NCBI GenBank assembly: GCA_905116865.2
Contig: CAJHNH020006891.1
Coordinates: 283,419 to 347,418 of the forward strand
Source of the DNA: Candidula unifasciata
Taxonomy: Eukaryota; Mollusca; Gastropoda; Stylommatophora; Geomitridae
Direction of reading: 5' to 3'
DNA length: 64,000 nt
The notes beneath the pieces are model-generated. The model searched no databases, had not been told where the DNA came from, and was given only the letters and a program-made list of their open reading frames with translations. Position numbers and translations under genes: made by a program. Each line of letters starts with the position of its first letter. Within the stretch, counting starts at the first letter, position 1. This document shows positions 34,101 through 49,100 of this stretch, one piece after another.

Positions 34101-37100
34101 TAAATATTTCCCGTCACAGCATCCAGATGTCTTCTTCTTCGTTCACCGGCTGTGAATTCTGGCGGAAGGTCCCGGTTAGTCGTCCGTTTGAATTTTTGAC
34201 TTTTACCTGGACCTGAGTTTTGCGTGTACAACCGTTTTACTAGCTTTTGCCATTCCCTGCCTCACAGGCAGATGTACTCCAGACTTCGAGGGAAGACGTC
34301 AGGCCTATTTCTAGGATGACTGTGGCCATTGTTTAATGTGGGTCAAACCTCCAGATGTGAATCAGACCACATAAAAATTATCAAAGAAGAATATCAGGCT
34401 GGGTGACAGTTTAACAAGAACAGGTCGACTTCTCGCCCTAGCTGCCATTACTGCCTGTGTTTTACCATTTTTGAGGTGTATGCAGGGGAGGGGGTCTTTG
34501 AGCCTGAGGATTTACAGCCACATGGCTAGTGCTGTTGCCACAGACTGTGCACGTTAAGATTCTATTTCCCCTGATGAAAAAAATCCACAACCCTACCGCG
34601 GATTTGAATCTGGGTCTCCCACATAAAAGCCCAGTGTGCTTATCCATTCGGTCAGCTGCTTGACTACCTGGTCAGCTGCTTGACTATCCGGTCAGCTGCT
34701 TGACTATCCGGTCAGCTTGTTTACTATCCGGTCAGCTGCTTGACTAACCAGTCAGCTGCTTGACTATCTGGTCAGCTGCTTGACTATCCGGTCAGCTGCT
34801 TGACTATCCGGTCAGCTGCTTGACTATCCGGTCAGCTGCTTGACTATCCGGTCAGCTGCTTGACTCTCCGCCACCCAGGCAAAATTATAAAAGCTACACA
34901 CACAAAATATCTACAGCATTATTCTAGCAAACAATCATGTGAATCATCGCAGGTGCTTTGAAATGCATGCACTGTGCTGAAATTCTCTTCGTTTGGTCTA
35001 CAGGAAGACAGTGGAAAACTTAAAGAAATATTTATGTGCAATCAAACTGACCCCTTCTCAAACTAAACTAACCAAAAAAAACAAGAACAAATATATCTAG
35101 AGTGCAGACCTGATAAGGAAGACTCACGAGGACCAAGAAATGGTTTTTCTTATCAGAAATTCCTCTTATCTGGATAAGAGTTTGAGCATCAAATATTCCC
35201 AGAGATAAATTCTTCACAACAGAAATTCTTCATATCCAAGATCGCCTTAAGTGGTCTGCACTGAACATCACAAGACTTTCCTCCAATGTTCCTTCAATTC
35301 TGACATATCCTTTTTCTCTTGCAATTAAAAGCTAAAGTGACAGTCGAGAGGACTGACTTATTGCATCACATTTAATCCAACATGACCTGGGCTTTCTCTG
35401 TGGAACAGCTAGCCACCTGCCGAAAATGTCATACAAAGTATGAATTTTATAGCTCCGATGATTATCGAACAGGGATTAAAATGGCTCCCTTAAACCGATG
35501 CGCCTGTGAAACAAAACATCGACCTTCAGAGTGTGAGGCAAAGGACTTGACCACTTTGTCATGGAAACTACAATTCCTGCTGGTCACTCACAGTTGGTCA
35601 GCATACTATCGTCTGGAAAGATGGACAGGTGCCAACCAATCAGCACACACAGAAAATACAAGTTATACCTTATAAAAGACGCGCCATCAGTCTTCCACGC
35701 ACATTACCTTTTTTTGAACTCTTTTGTGAAATGCTCCAGGGCTTCTCGGTCATCATCAATGCCTTCAGGCACTTCAAACAAAACAAAAAACAACCAAGAG
35801 TAAGTCAAAATGAACCAGTGATAGTTTATCTATAACACAACTAAGTAAAATCAACAAATGATACTTTATCTATACACAGCCGGCAAGTGAAATCAACCAG
35901 TGATACTTTATACACAGCCAGCAAGTAAAATCAACCAGTGATAATTTATCTATACACAGCCAGCAAGAAAAATCAACCAGTGATAGTTTATCTATAACAC
36001 AACTAAGTAAAATCAACAAATGATACTTTATCTATACACAGCCGGCAAGTGAAATCAACCAGTGATACTTTATACACAGCCAGCAAGTGAAATCAACCAG
36101 TGATAATTTATCTATACACAGCCAGCAAGTAAAATCAACCAGTGATACTTTATCTATACACAGACAGCAAGTGAAATCAACCAATGATACTTTATCTATA
36201 CACAGCTAGCAAGTAAAATCAACCAGTGACACTTTATCTATACACAGCTAGCAAGTAAAATCAACCAATGATACTTTATCTATAAACAGCCAGCTAGTGA
36301 AATCAACCAGTGATACTTTATACACAGCCAGCAAGTAAAATCAACCAGTGATACTTTATCTATACACAGCCAGCAAGTGAAATCAACCAGTGATACTTTA
36401 TCTATACACAGCTAGCAAGTAAAATCAACCAGTGACACTTTATACACAGCCAGCAATTAAATTCAACCAGTGACACTTTATCTATAAACAGCCAGCAAGT
36501 AAAATCAATCAGTGACACTTTATCTATACACAGCCAGCAAGTAAAATCAACCAATGATACTTTATCTATACACAGCCAGCAAGTAAAATCAACCAATGAT
36601 ACTTTATCTATACACAGCCAGCAAGTAAAATCAACCAATGATACTTTATCTATACACAGCTAGCAAGTAAATTCAACCAGTGACACTTTATCTATAAACA
36701 GCCAGCAAGTAAAATCAATCAGTGACACTTTATCTATACACAGCCAGCAAGTAAAATCAACCAGTGACACTTTATCTATACACAGCCAGCAAGTAAAATC
36801 AACCAGTGATACTTTATCTATACACAGCCAGCAAGTAAAATCAATCAGTGACACTTTATCTATACACAGCCAGCAAGTAAAATCAACCAGTGACACTTTA
36901 TCTATACACAGCCAGCAAGTAAAATCAACCAGTGACACTTTATCTATAAACAGCCAGCAAGTAAAATCAATCAGTGACACTTTATCTATACACAGCCAGC
37001 AAGTGAAATCAACCAGTGACACTTTATCTATACACAGCCAGCAAGTAAAATCAACCAGTGATACTTTATCTATACACAGCCAGCAAGTAAAATCAATCAG

Positions 37101-40100
37101 TGACACTTTATCTATACACAGCCAGCAAGTAAAATCAACCAGTGACACTTTATCTATACACAGCCAGCAAGTAAAATCAACCAGTGACACTTTATCTATA
37201 AACAGCCAGCAAGTAAAATCAATCAGTGACACTTTATCTATACACAGCCAGCAAGTAAAATCAACCAGTGACACTTTATCTATACACAGCCAGCAAGTAA
37301 AATCAACCAGTGATACTTTATCTATACACAGCCAGCAAGTGAAATCAACCAGTGATACTTTATCTATACACAGCTAGCAAGTAAAATCAACCAGTGACAC
37401 TTTATACACAGCCAGCAATTAAATTCAACCAGTGACACTTTATCTATAAACAGCCAGCAAGTAAAATCAATCAGTGACACTTTATCTATACACAGCCAGC
37501 AAGTGAAATCAACCAGTGATACTTTATCTATACACAGCCAGCAAGTAAAATCAACCAGTGATACTTTATCTATACACAGCCAGCAAGTAAAATCAACCAG
37601 TGATACTTTATCTATACACAGCCAGCAAGTAAAATCAACCAGTGATACTTTATCTATACACAGCCAGCAAGTAAAATCAACCAGTGATACTTTATCTATA
37701 CACAGCCGGCAAGTGAAATCAACCAGTGATACTTTATTTATACACAGCTAGCAAGTAAAATCAACCAGTGACACTTTATCTATACACAGCTAGCAAGTAA
37801 AATCAACCAGTGATACTTTATATACAGCTAGCAAGTAAAATCAACCAGTGACACTTTATCTATAAACAGCCAGCAAGTGAAATCAACCAGTGATACTTTA
37901 TCTATACACAGCTAGCAAGTAAAATCAACCAGTGATACTTTATATACAGCCAGCAAGTAAAATCAATCAGTGACACTTTATCTATACACAGCCAGCAAGT
38001 GAAATCAACCAGTGATACTTTATCTATACACAGCCAGCAAGTAAAATCAACCAGTGATACTTTATCTATACACAGCCAGCAAGTAAAATCAACCAGTGAT
38101 ACTTTATCTATACACAGCCGGCAAGTGAAATCAACCAGTGATACTTTATTTATACACAGCTAGCAAGTAAAATCAACCAGTGACACTTTATCTATACACA
38201 GCTAGCAAGTAAAATCAACCAGTGATACTTTATATACAGCTAGCAAGTAAAATCAACCAGTGACACTTTATCTATAAACAGCCAGCAAGTGAAATCAACC
38301 AGTGATACTTTATCTATACACAGCCAGCAAGTAAAATCAACCAGTGACACTTTATCTATAAACAGCCAGCAAGTAAAATCAATCAGTGACACTTTATCTA
38401 TACACAGCCAGCAAGTAAAATCAATCAGTGACACTTTATCTATAAACAGCCAGCAAGTAAAATCAACCAGTGATAATTTATATACAGCTAGCAAGTAAAA
38501 TGAACTTAGGGTCTTCCCTGTGTGGTCATTACACTGTGGCATATATGGCCACTGGTACCAGACATTTGCATCTTTTATGCCAAAAAGTAGGATCTTTGGA
38601 TAAAAGGCATCTGAACTATTACTGTCATATAGGAGGACAGTCAATGGACTCCTGACATTTGAACCAAGGGTTTGTAATTTTGTAGGATACTCTGCCAGCA
38701 GACCTGATCATGTCCCAAATGAGTTTTCAGTGGAATGCATCTCTGGAAGCCACCAACTCCAAGATCTGCTGGCAGCTCGGTTAAGGCCAGGATAGACCAT
38801 TATCAATGAGGTGTGAAAAGGACTTCGGTGAGAGTCTTGCATGAGGATCCATAAAAAGAACCCAGAGCCTTCTGGCGCCCAAGGTCTTAGACACAGCACA
38901 ACAGCCTTAACTTTCCCTCATGTCTGTGAACTTACCATGCTGGATCTTCTTAACTGTGGCTTTTGATGTAGCACGGTTAAATGGGAGAAAAACCAGGAAA
39001 CCAGACCTCTAGGGCGACCCAGGGTCCGCTGGGAAGACAACATCCGACAGTCCCTGATGGACAGAGGAATGGAACAAAGCCAGATAGAAAACTGCCGATA
39101 GAGAATTCTGGTGATGTCCCTGGCAAACCCCAAGGTAGAAGAGGAGCGACTAAGTAAGTAAGATGTATCATAGGTCGAGCAGATAGCTAACTAGTTTGTG
39201 GCAGACATTTCTGGCAGGCAACACAAAAGGCAATAATGTTCACATTTTCATCCGCATTCTAAAAATAAAAAGACTGGAGCATATAGTACAAGCTGGACAA
39301 ATTTTGAAATCAAACACAAACACACTACAAGATGCTTGCTTCCCATACAAGCTGCAAACATGCAAGTGGTTAAGGGCAAAGGTGCCATCGACAAAGAGAG
39401 AACTCTAACATGCTGAGAAAGCCAGATCCCCATTCTGTGACCATAAACAATAATTCAAATCTGCAGACCCAGTATACAGATGTGAGGGTGAAGTCGGGTA
39501 CAGGACGTGATGGAAGGCCCGGTGTACAGTTGTGAGGTTAATAGGTCGTGCATAGGACGTGATGATTACTTGGGTGAGCCTGGTGCAAGAGCGCCATTAT
39601 CAGCTCTGCATTTATGGAAGCCTCATAGGATGGCAGGTCATGCCCCCCCGAGAGTCAACAAATCTGTGCAAGGCTGTCCTGGACGGCTCCTATAGGGGCA
39701 GAACCTGCTTGGGATGACAGTCACCATACGATGAGGCTGTGAAATCTCAGAAGAATCTAACCGGAAGGGCTAACTCAGAAAACAAATACCCAAAGAAGTC
39801 AGAAATGTCGGTCAAAAGGTGGAAATTCGGCAGCTATGCTGTAAACAGGCACAACATATTTACGTCATTTAGGCGAATGATGAAGAAGAAAAAGAAGAAC
39901 AACTAATCTAACAAGAGAACTCCTCTTACTGTGTACACACAACACAAATATGGTCATTACTTAAAGGTTCCAGACGGCGAGATGTATTGGGTTCTTGCGA
40001 AAATAGGTCATCTTCGAGGGAGTAGTTTTCCAAACCTGTATCTTCTTCTTCATCGCTGTCGACTTCCATATCCTGAAGACATAAACAAAGCCCATACAAC

Positions 40101-43100
40101 AATGAGGAAGGGGGTTGTAAGGTCTAAAGATGTCAAAATCCATTTGTGTCCTCTATTCATTTGGGCCAGTACACATGTCAGGAGGAATATTAAGTCTGCA
40201 ACTACAGTGTCCAGTGTGGACTCAGAATGAAGAGACAATAATCACTTTTTTAAATGAAAAACTGGAATGCCATTTCATAAAGCAGCTGGCTCAATCTCTA
40301 TTCTCATGCAGATGACTGTTTTCTGAACACTCGCAACTTAGCAACGACCCTTAACCCTCTCACACTGGCCAAGAGAGACAAGTTTGAAAATCTATCATAT
40401 GATCAGTTTCTAAGTCGTCCCTACCACTGCAATATTCTCTGCATTCAGTTCCAATTATGATCATCGTAATCATTAACAAATTGTTATATGCATTCCTTAT
40501 TGATTCTCTCTTTACATAATTTTTTTTTTATAAACCCCCCCCCCCCCCCCCCCCCAAAAAAAAACACAGACAACTAAACTGTAAAACAATATCTTGTGAC
40601 CTAAGCACAATTTTTTTTAGGATTTCTGGGAATTTCCAGGAGTTGTGGAATATTTTTAGTGGTCCCGGCGCGAATGGTTAAATATGACAACAAAAAGGCA
40701 AACAAATATAAAAATCTTACTTCTGATTCAGGTTTGGGTGTGACGGCAGATTCAGCTTTTGTAACTTCTAATTCATGAGTTGGATAATTGAGGCCACAAT
40801 CGAACAGTTTCTCCTGAAAGGCAACAACCACTGTTGAATTAATCCTCCTCTAATGCGATCGCCTGTCATTACAATAAAATGCTATCAATACTAAACTGGT
40901 TGCCGTAGATTGATGGATTTCTTCTTAAGAGCATGGAGAATGGAGCACTGATAGATGCGTCATGGAGAATGGAGCACTGATAGATGTGTCATGGAGAACG
41001 GAGCACTGATAGATGTGTCATGGAGAACGGAGCACTGATAGATGTGTCATGGAGAATGGAGCACTGATAGATGTGTCATGGAGAATGGAGCACTGATAGA
41101 TGCGTCATGGAGAATGGAGCACTGATAGATGTGTCATGGAGAATGGAGCACTGATAGATGTGTCATTGAGAATGGAGCACTGATAGATGCGTCATGGAGA
41201 ATGGAGCACTGATAGATGTGTCATGGAGAATGGAGCACTGATAGATGTGTCATGGAGAATGGAGCACTGATAGATGTGTCATGGAGAATGGAGCACTGAT
41301 AGATGCGACATGGAGAATGGAGCACTGATAGATGTGTCATGGAGAATGGAGCACTGATAGATGCGTCATGAGAATGGAGCACTGATAGATGTGTCATGGA
41401 GAATGGAGCACTGATAGATGTGTCATGGAGAATGGAGCACTGATAGATGTGTCATGGAGAATGGAGCACTGATAGATGTGTCATGGAGAATGGAACACTG
41501 ATAGATGTGTCATGGAGAATGGAGCACTGATAGAAGCGTCATGAGAATAGAGCACTGATAGATGTATCATGGAGAATGGAGCACTGATAGATGTATCATG
41601 GAGAATGGAGCACTGATTGATGTGTCATGGAGAATGGAGCACTGATAGATGTGTCATGGAGAATGGAGCACTGATAGATGTGTCATGGAGAATGGAGCAC
41701 TGATAGATGTGTCATGGAGAATGGAGCACTGATAGATGTGTCATGGAGAATGGAGCACTGACAGATGTGTCATGGAGAATGGAGCACTGACAGATGTGTC
41801 ATGGAGAATGGAGCACTGATAGATGTGTCATGGAGAATGGAGCACTGATAGATGTGTCATGGAGAATGGAGCACTGATAGATGTGTCATGGAGAATGGAG
41901 CACTGACAGATGTGTCATGGAGAATGGAGCATTGATAGATGTGTCATGGAGAATGGAGCACTGATAGATGTGTTCAGAGTACAATGATGAGAGCCCAGGG
42001 AACTGAAGCACAGACACACATAAAGAAAATGTATGATCCTATATCAGATAAAATCCACCAGGCACTGGGCTGAAGCTAAAATATATAAAGCACGCTCAGA
42101 AAACCCGACAAATCTTGGCGTATTCTTAGCCAGTGCCAACCTGATCTCATATTACATGACTCGACCCAGTGTTGATGCTATTTTCCTTATGTTTATACCA
42201 GGCATACACATCTTCCTGCTTGCTGAGAGAAACAAGAAAAGAGAAACTTGCCTGGTCAGTAACTGGTCTTGGCCAACCGTTCCACTCTTGGAACCGAACT
42301 GGGACATCAGTCAAAGTAAATACTGACTGCTTCACCTGAACAACGAAAGAACAAACTTCAGAAATCAAACAAATAACGACACACCAAGGAAAGCATCAAC
42401 TACAGGTGTTCAGCATTACAAAAATGTAATTTTTTTTGGTCGGGGGGGGGGGGGGGGAGAAGATTGATGTTTTGGTGGCTAGCAATAGTCGGCTAAGACA
42501 CAAGAACGCTTACAACTGAGACTAAAATATCCCTAAAATTATGACACAGTGGTTTAATATGCAAATGCATCTTCTTCTTTCTTAACACTGTGGGGGTTCT
42601 GGGGCCCCATTGCGGGGAAAACAAGATCAAGACCCACACCTCCCCAAAAGCATGCTGCAAAAGTCGACTAACTGGAAGCTTCCTTCGAAGTCAGAGTGTA
42701 TCTGCCTGAGAGGCAAGAAACCAACAGTCTGCAAAAAACTTAGTCTGATCTATAACATGGATGTGCAGGCGACATTAAAGTTCTGGAGGAGGGCCAAGTC
42801 CAGAAGCGGATGAGCAACCACATGTTTCCGCTAAAATTTACAGCCGGTGAACGTGAAAAGAAGAAGAGTTCCCCGTTTACCGCTTCAGGTGTTTTGGAAG
42901 AAAAAAGGTTCTGCTTCTGGCTGCATACACCACAGATACATCCTGCAGTTGCAGAGATTCTCTGACGCTTTCTTTTCATATTGTTCTTGGTCTACCTCGT
43001 GCTCAACGACCTTATGCAAATGCACAATAGTAAGTCAGTAAAGAACCCTTACTGTCAGTGCCATAAGGGACATATGGTGCTAAGCTCATACTTTATAGAC

Positions 43101-46100
43101 CCAATGGCACTCAGTGGGTACATGGTCAACAACCCACTGGCACTCAGTGGGTGCATGGTCAACATCCCACTGGCACTCAGTGGGTACATGGTCAACATCC
43201 CACTGGCACTCAGTGGGTACATGGTCAACAACCCCCTGGCCCTCAGTGGGTGCATGGTCAACAACCCACTGGCACTCAGTGGGTACATGGTCAACAACCC
43301 ACTGGCACTCAGTGGGTACATGGTCAACAACCCACTGGCACTCAGTGGGTGCATGGTCAACAACCCACTGGCACTCAGTGGGTGCATGGTCAACAACCCA
43401 CTGGCACTCAGTGGGTGCATGGTCAACAACCCACTGGCACTCAGTGGGTACATGGTCAACAACCCACTGGCACTCAGTGGGTGCATGGTCAACAACCCAC
43501 TGGTACTCAGTGGGTGCATGGTCAACAACCCAATGGCACTCAGTGGGTGCATGGTCAACAACCCACTGGCACTCAGTGGGTGCATGGTCAACAACCCACT
43601 GGCACTCAGTGGGTACATGGTCAACAACCCACTGGCACTCAGTGGGTACATGGTCAACAACCCACTGGCACTCAGTAGGTACATGGTCAACAACCCACTG
43701 GCACTCAGTGGGTACAGGGTCAACAACCCACTGGCACTCATTTTATGGTCAACATCCCACTGGCCCTCAGTGGGTGCATGGTCAACATCCCACTGGCACT
43801 CAGTGGGTGCATGGTCAACATCCCACTGGCACTCAGTGGGTACATGGTCAACATCCCACTGGCCCTCAGTGGGCGCATGGTCAACAACCCACTGGCACTC
43901 AGTGGGTACATGGTCAACAACCCACTGGCCCTCAGTGGGGGTACATGGTCAACAACCCACTGGCACTCAGTAGGTACATGGTCAACAACTAACTGGCACT
44001 CAGTGGGGGTACATGGTCAACAACCCACTGGCACTCAGAGGGGGTACCTGGTCAACATCCAACTGGCACTCAGTGGGTACATAGTCAACATCCCACTGGC
44101 CCTCAGTGGGTACATGGTCAACAACCTACTGGCACTCAGTGGGTACATGGTCAACAACCAACTGGCACTCAGTGGGTACATGGTCAACAACCCACTGGCA
44201 CTCAGTGGGTGCATGGTCAACAACCCACTGGCACTCAGTGGGTACAGGGTCAACATCCCACTGGCCCTCAGTGGGTACATGGTCAACAACCCACTGGCAC
44301 TCAGTGGGGGTACCTGGTCAACATCCCACTGGCCCTCAGTGGGTGCATGGTCAACAACCCACTGGCACTCAGTGGGTACATGGTCAACATCCCACTGGCC
44401 CTCAGTGGGTGCATGGTCAACAACCCACTGGCACTCAGTGGGGGTACCTGGTCAACATCCCACTGGCACTCAGTGGGTGCATGGTCAACATCCCACTGGC
44501 ACTCAGTGGGTGCATGGTCAACAACCCACTGGCCCTCAGTGGGTACATGGACAATTTCCTTATGGCACTCAGTGGGTACATGGTCAACATCCCACTGGCA
44601 CTCAGTGGGTGCATGGTCAACATCCCACTGGCACTCAGTGGGTGCATGGTCAATATCTCACTGGCACTCAGTGGGTACATGGTCAACATCCCACTGGCAC
44701 TCAGTGGGTGCATGGTCAACATCCCACTGGCACTTTTCGATCTAGTGCCTATTTTAAGCTGGGCTGACCTGGGAGCCAAGGTCAGCTGAAAACAAAAAAA
44801 TCCACGTTGATGTGGAATCATATTCATAATTGTTGTTCTTTTGTCTTCTCCTGATCACTGTCTGATTTACAGCGACAGATGAGTTCTTGTGATAAAACCA
44901 ACTGTTTTTATGAGTTCCAATTTAGTTGTATACAACTTTGTGTACAGTGATGACTCACTGGGCCAGTATTCCCTTCCTAATGAGCTTTACAAGGGACATT
45001 CTTGCAGGACATGTTCTGCAGTTTGCACACACAGCCTGCACAGGTACAATGTTGAACTACTTATACAAAGCCTGTACATTTGCTTTGTCCACACTTAAAA
45101 TGAATTGTTTAAAATGTTGTGGTTTACAGCTAGGCTAGCATATCTGCACCTCTGAGCTCAATACATATGATTTTAACCCAGTTTTTCACCATTTTATGAC
45201 CGGTGTGTGACCCCCCCCCCCCTCCCCAATGGGAGCACTGAATAATACAAAAAAAAGGCCAACTTCAGTGCAAATGAACATTCTATAAGAGCTCCAGTTA
45301 CCTCCTATAGATTACACATGGAGAATTTCACCCCAGTGCTCACAATTTTTAGATACAAATGGGTGTACATCATAATCACATATATGATAAATATTTTTTT
45401 TAAAATCTAATCTGGAAAATTCTACTGTTTTACTGAGAAAGAAAAAAGCAAATGAATAAATTTAAAAAAAAAAGCAGTGGGCAACTCACATCATTAACAG
45501 TTTTGTTACAGGCATATTTTAGGTTGAAAACCTTATATTTGGAGCCATCTGTAAATGTAATTTTCAGCATGTACTCTCTATCACCTTCAAGTCCCTGTGA
45601 GGTCCTGCAACAGAATGGGACAATCATCCTCATAAACAGGCAATCTACAATCAGAACATAAAGGAGTGGATAGGGAAAGGAGAAGAGCGTGCGAGCGTGT
45701 GTGCACGCGCAGGCACACAAATCAATGTAGGGGACAGTTCCTCATTGTGAGAGGCAGCCACATCTTTTCTGGCTTTCCCTGCCTGATCAGTGTGTCCACT
45801 CTGGGCTACCATCTAAAGGTTTACCATAACGACTAAGATTGAAAACTGTCAACCTGGATGGTAGACCCACAAAGCAGATCCCAGATCCCAGTTCAACCCC
45901 CAAAAAGGTTATGAGGGATCCAGCAACAGCTTTACCAGCCATGTGTAACCTACAGCCTTGTGCGGGTACGGAAGGTGATTTTCCCTGCTTCTATCTAGCT
46001 CATTTGAGGCTCCAAGAATTCACAAGTACCACAGTCTAGCATTTCTGTGGTCTGCCATTTCACTGTTAGCTGGCAACTTATCTTATGGATTACAATTCCC

Positions 46101-49100
46101 AGTCAAATATTGTCATGAGACCAAATAAAGCAATTTTGAGAGGGGAGCTTCTATTTAGACTGGACAGATTCAAACATTTCCTCTAATACACAAACAGTAT
46201 GGATGTTGTATTATACACCATCTCATCATTACCATCAAGTGCCCACTGGTGTGGACGATAATATCTCTCCACAACCTGTTATCGCCAATAGCATGTATCA
46301 GTTCATGTGCTGACAACCCTCTATGCGACAACAAAAGGTTGTCAAGAATCTTCTCGCTTTGTCTTCTCCTATCTCTGTTTCCACGGATCTTTCCAATGGT
46401 CATAACATGTTCCAGTTTCCATCTTACCATAATATGAACTCATAATGATGACTGTCTCCTCTGAAGTTTGTGATAAGCTGTCTTCTGGCCCTCACATGTT
46501 TTTAACCACCTGGATGATTCATTCTGATTGTCCAAGAAATTGTAAGCATTCTCTGCTAAACCACACCTCTGAGGCCTCAAGAAATTGTTTGGCTTGCTTA
46601 TTAATTGTACAGGATTTACAGCTGTATGTTATGAAATCTAGTTTAACAATAAGATTCTAAAGCTGTAAACTTCAGTGAATTATGCCAGCTAACATGCATT
46701 CACAGTGAGGCAAAACAAAGAGTCAACAAGTGACAACATTTCAATTCATGGTGACTTTGAACGTACCCTTGACCCTCCTGAGAGACTGCTTTGTTTATTG
46801 TGGGACTTGTGATGTCTGGTGTCAGTAGACAGAGAGTCTTCTCTCGTGGCAGGTACAGATCTCGCAGAAGTGTCTGAAATCACAAACCAAACTGGCATAT
46901 CAAACCATTAATACCTTTAATTGGATGACAAAGACTCCGTAACTGCTACATCCTACATGCACTAGACAAATATGACTCGACAAAGTCAATCAAAGAAAGT
47001 AAATGTTAGCCCGAGTACAATAGTCGTAGTAAGTTTAACCTCACCAGGACATCACACAGAGCGATAAACACATGGTGACACAAAGTGCCAGCATGTGGAT
47101 GAGGATCACCTGTAGAGAGGTCAGAGAAACTGCGTTCAACCGTTAGGTTATATTGCGGCCCCCGGCAAAAGCTAGTTTGTGGCTTCAAAATAACGAAAAA
47201 CTGCATCCCACAAGGGGATGACGTTGTAATAACTGTTAGCCTAACATGCAAATCATTAAAGACAAGTAATTAGAGATTTCCTGAAACCAGCCGTGTTGGA
47301 CCAAATGGTGCACTTATCAGTCTTGCTGTAAATCACAACACAATCTGCTAACCAACCTTTTAAGAGAAACTGAAAAAGAACAAGAAATGTTAGCTACTTC
47401 AGGAAAAAGGCTAACAAAAATAAAGAAAAAATAGTACTTTATACTCTTCACATTGTAGCTGAAACACAAGACGTTCACAAGCGATCTCCATTACTGCCGG
47501 TCTGTTGCTTTTCAGCCGGTGCGATCCACTGTCAATTTACATTCCTTAAGTTCCTTTTCTATGGCCCCCCTTCAGTTTTCCTTATGCCGTCAATATCTCC
47601 TTTTGCCATCTGCCGTCCATGGGAGAGCTTTCCTTGCCAAAGTGTCAGGAGGCATGCTGTGTCCAAGCCATCTCCACCATCTTCCTTTCATAATGTTTGT
47701 CAGTGACCCATGTTTTCTTTTCCTCTTTAGTATTTCATCTGTGATATTGTCTTGCCAAAATATTGGCAGGATTCTCAAGTACTCTGATGCTTGTGCTTAT
47801 CCAGCTTGAGATCCTATCACGTATCAAGCTTCCAACAGCATGTCTGAAAGGGACTCAGTCTCTAGTCAGATCTCAAACCTTGTCCACCCTTCTCTGCAGG
47901 GTGTCACACATCCTGTGCCTACCTTTGCGCTGGTGGACCATCGTTCCTCTTTTCTGGTATCCTTCCCTACTATTCTTTCCAACCTGCTGTGACGCTTTAG
48001 ACTAGTAAAATAATTCAGTGTTGGAGACAAGGTGCTGTTTACTAACTTGAGATATGCAAGTACAAACCGATTTTTAATCATAGCCATATAAACAAAGAGG
48101 CCAACAGACAACAAAAACAACAGTATGCCTTTGCTGTATCGTACCGAGTCATCGACTTTACGTTTGACCAGACCTTTCAGCTGCTGCTTGTCGGGTGGGA
48201 TTCCCAGTTCTGTTTCCAACATTTCCTTGATACGCCCTGCAACATGAATCAAGATTTATGGTTTTAATTAAAATCTGGTTTTTTTTTACACCCCGCGACA
48301 CAAACAACTCAAGATTCGCTGATACATCTTGCGACATGATTAAAGATTTACTGGTTTTAATATTAACTTACTTTGATACACCCTGCAACATGACTCAGGA
48401 TTTACTGATTTCATCATCACCAGGTGCCTTGCCGACTGGCGTGGGCGATAATGCCTCTCCATAATAAACGATCTCCTGCAGTATGTATCAGTTCGTGTGC
48501 CGACACACCTCCATGCCATGCAACAAGACTGTCAAGCATCTTCTCTCATTGTCTTCTTCCATCCCTCCTTCCACAGATCTTTCCAGTGGTCACAACATGT
48601 TCTATTTTCCCTCTTCTCATAACATGGCTGAAAAATGATGACTGTCTCCTTCTGATGTCTGTGATAAGTTGTTTTTGGGCTCCCCCCCTCTTTCAAAATA
48701 CTGATTTCAACAAAACTATATATAAAAAAAAAAACCTTTTTCTTTTGCCTAGGTATTTCCCTCTGAAAAACTTTCAATTTCACATGCACGTTCGGACACA
48801 GAGAAACTCTAGTCTTGTTCAGTATACTGGCACTGTCTCTGTCCTGAGCTGCATGAATAGGGACCACAAAGCTGCCACTAGTTATTTTTTTTTAGGGGTA
48901 TGTATTTCGGCATAAAACCACTGGTTTGAAAATCCTGACTTCTTTCATTATTTTTCTTCTTTACTCCTGGAATGCCTCGCAGTGTCAGGGCAGGAAAATA
49001 TATCTGGAATGGGCACTTTCGTTCACTTCATATACAGTACTTTTCAGTGTTAGTACACAATTTCACCATAAGTACAGGAGCTCCTTGATGCTATGAGGTG

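Noticed and set aside
36660..37751. Open frames of up to 204 residues with 14-residue repeats, on both strands.
   Set aside because: Produced by the 42-bp array, whose length is a multiple of three; it lies in a FAF1 intron.
42981..44767. Open frames of 330, 292 and 340 residues on the plus strand and 228 on the minus strand.
   Set aside because: They are readings of the 33-bp minisatellite in several frames at once; no splice or protein family supports them.
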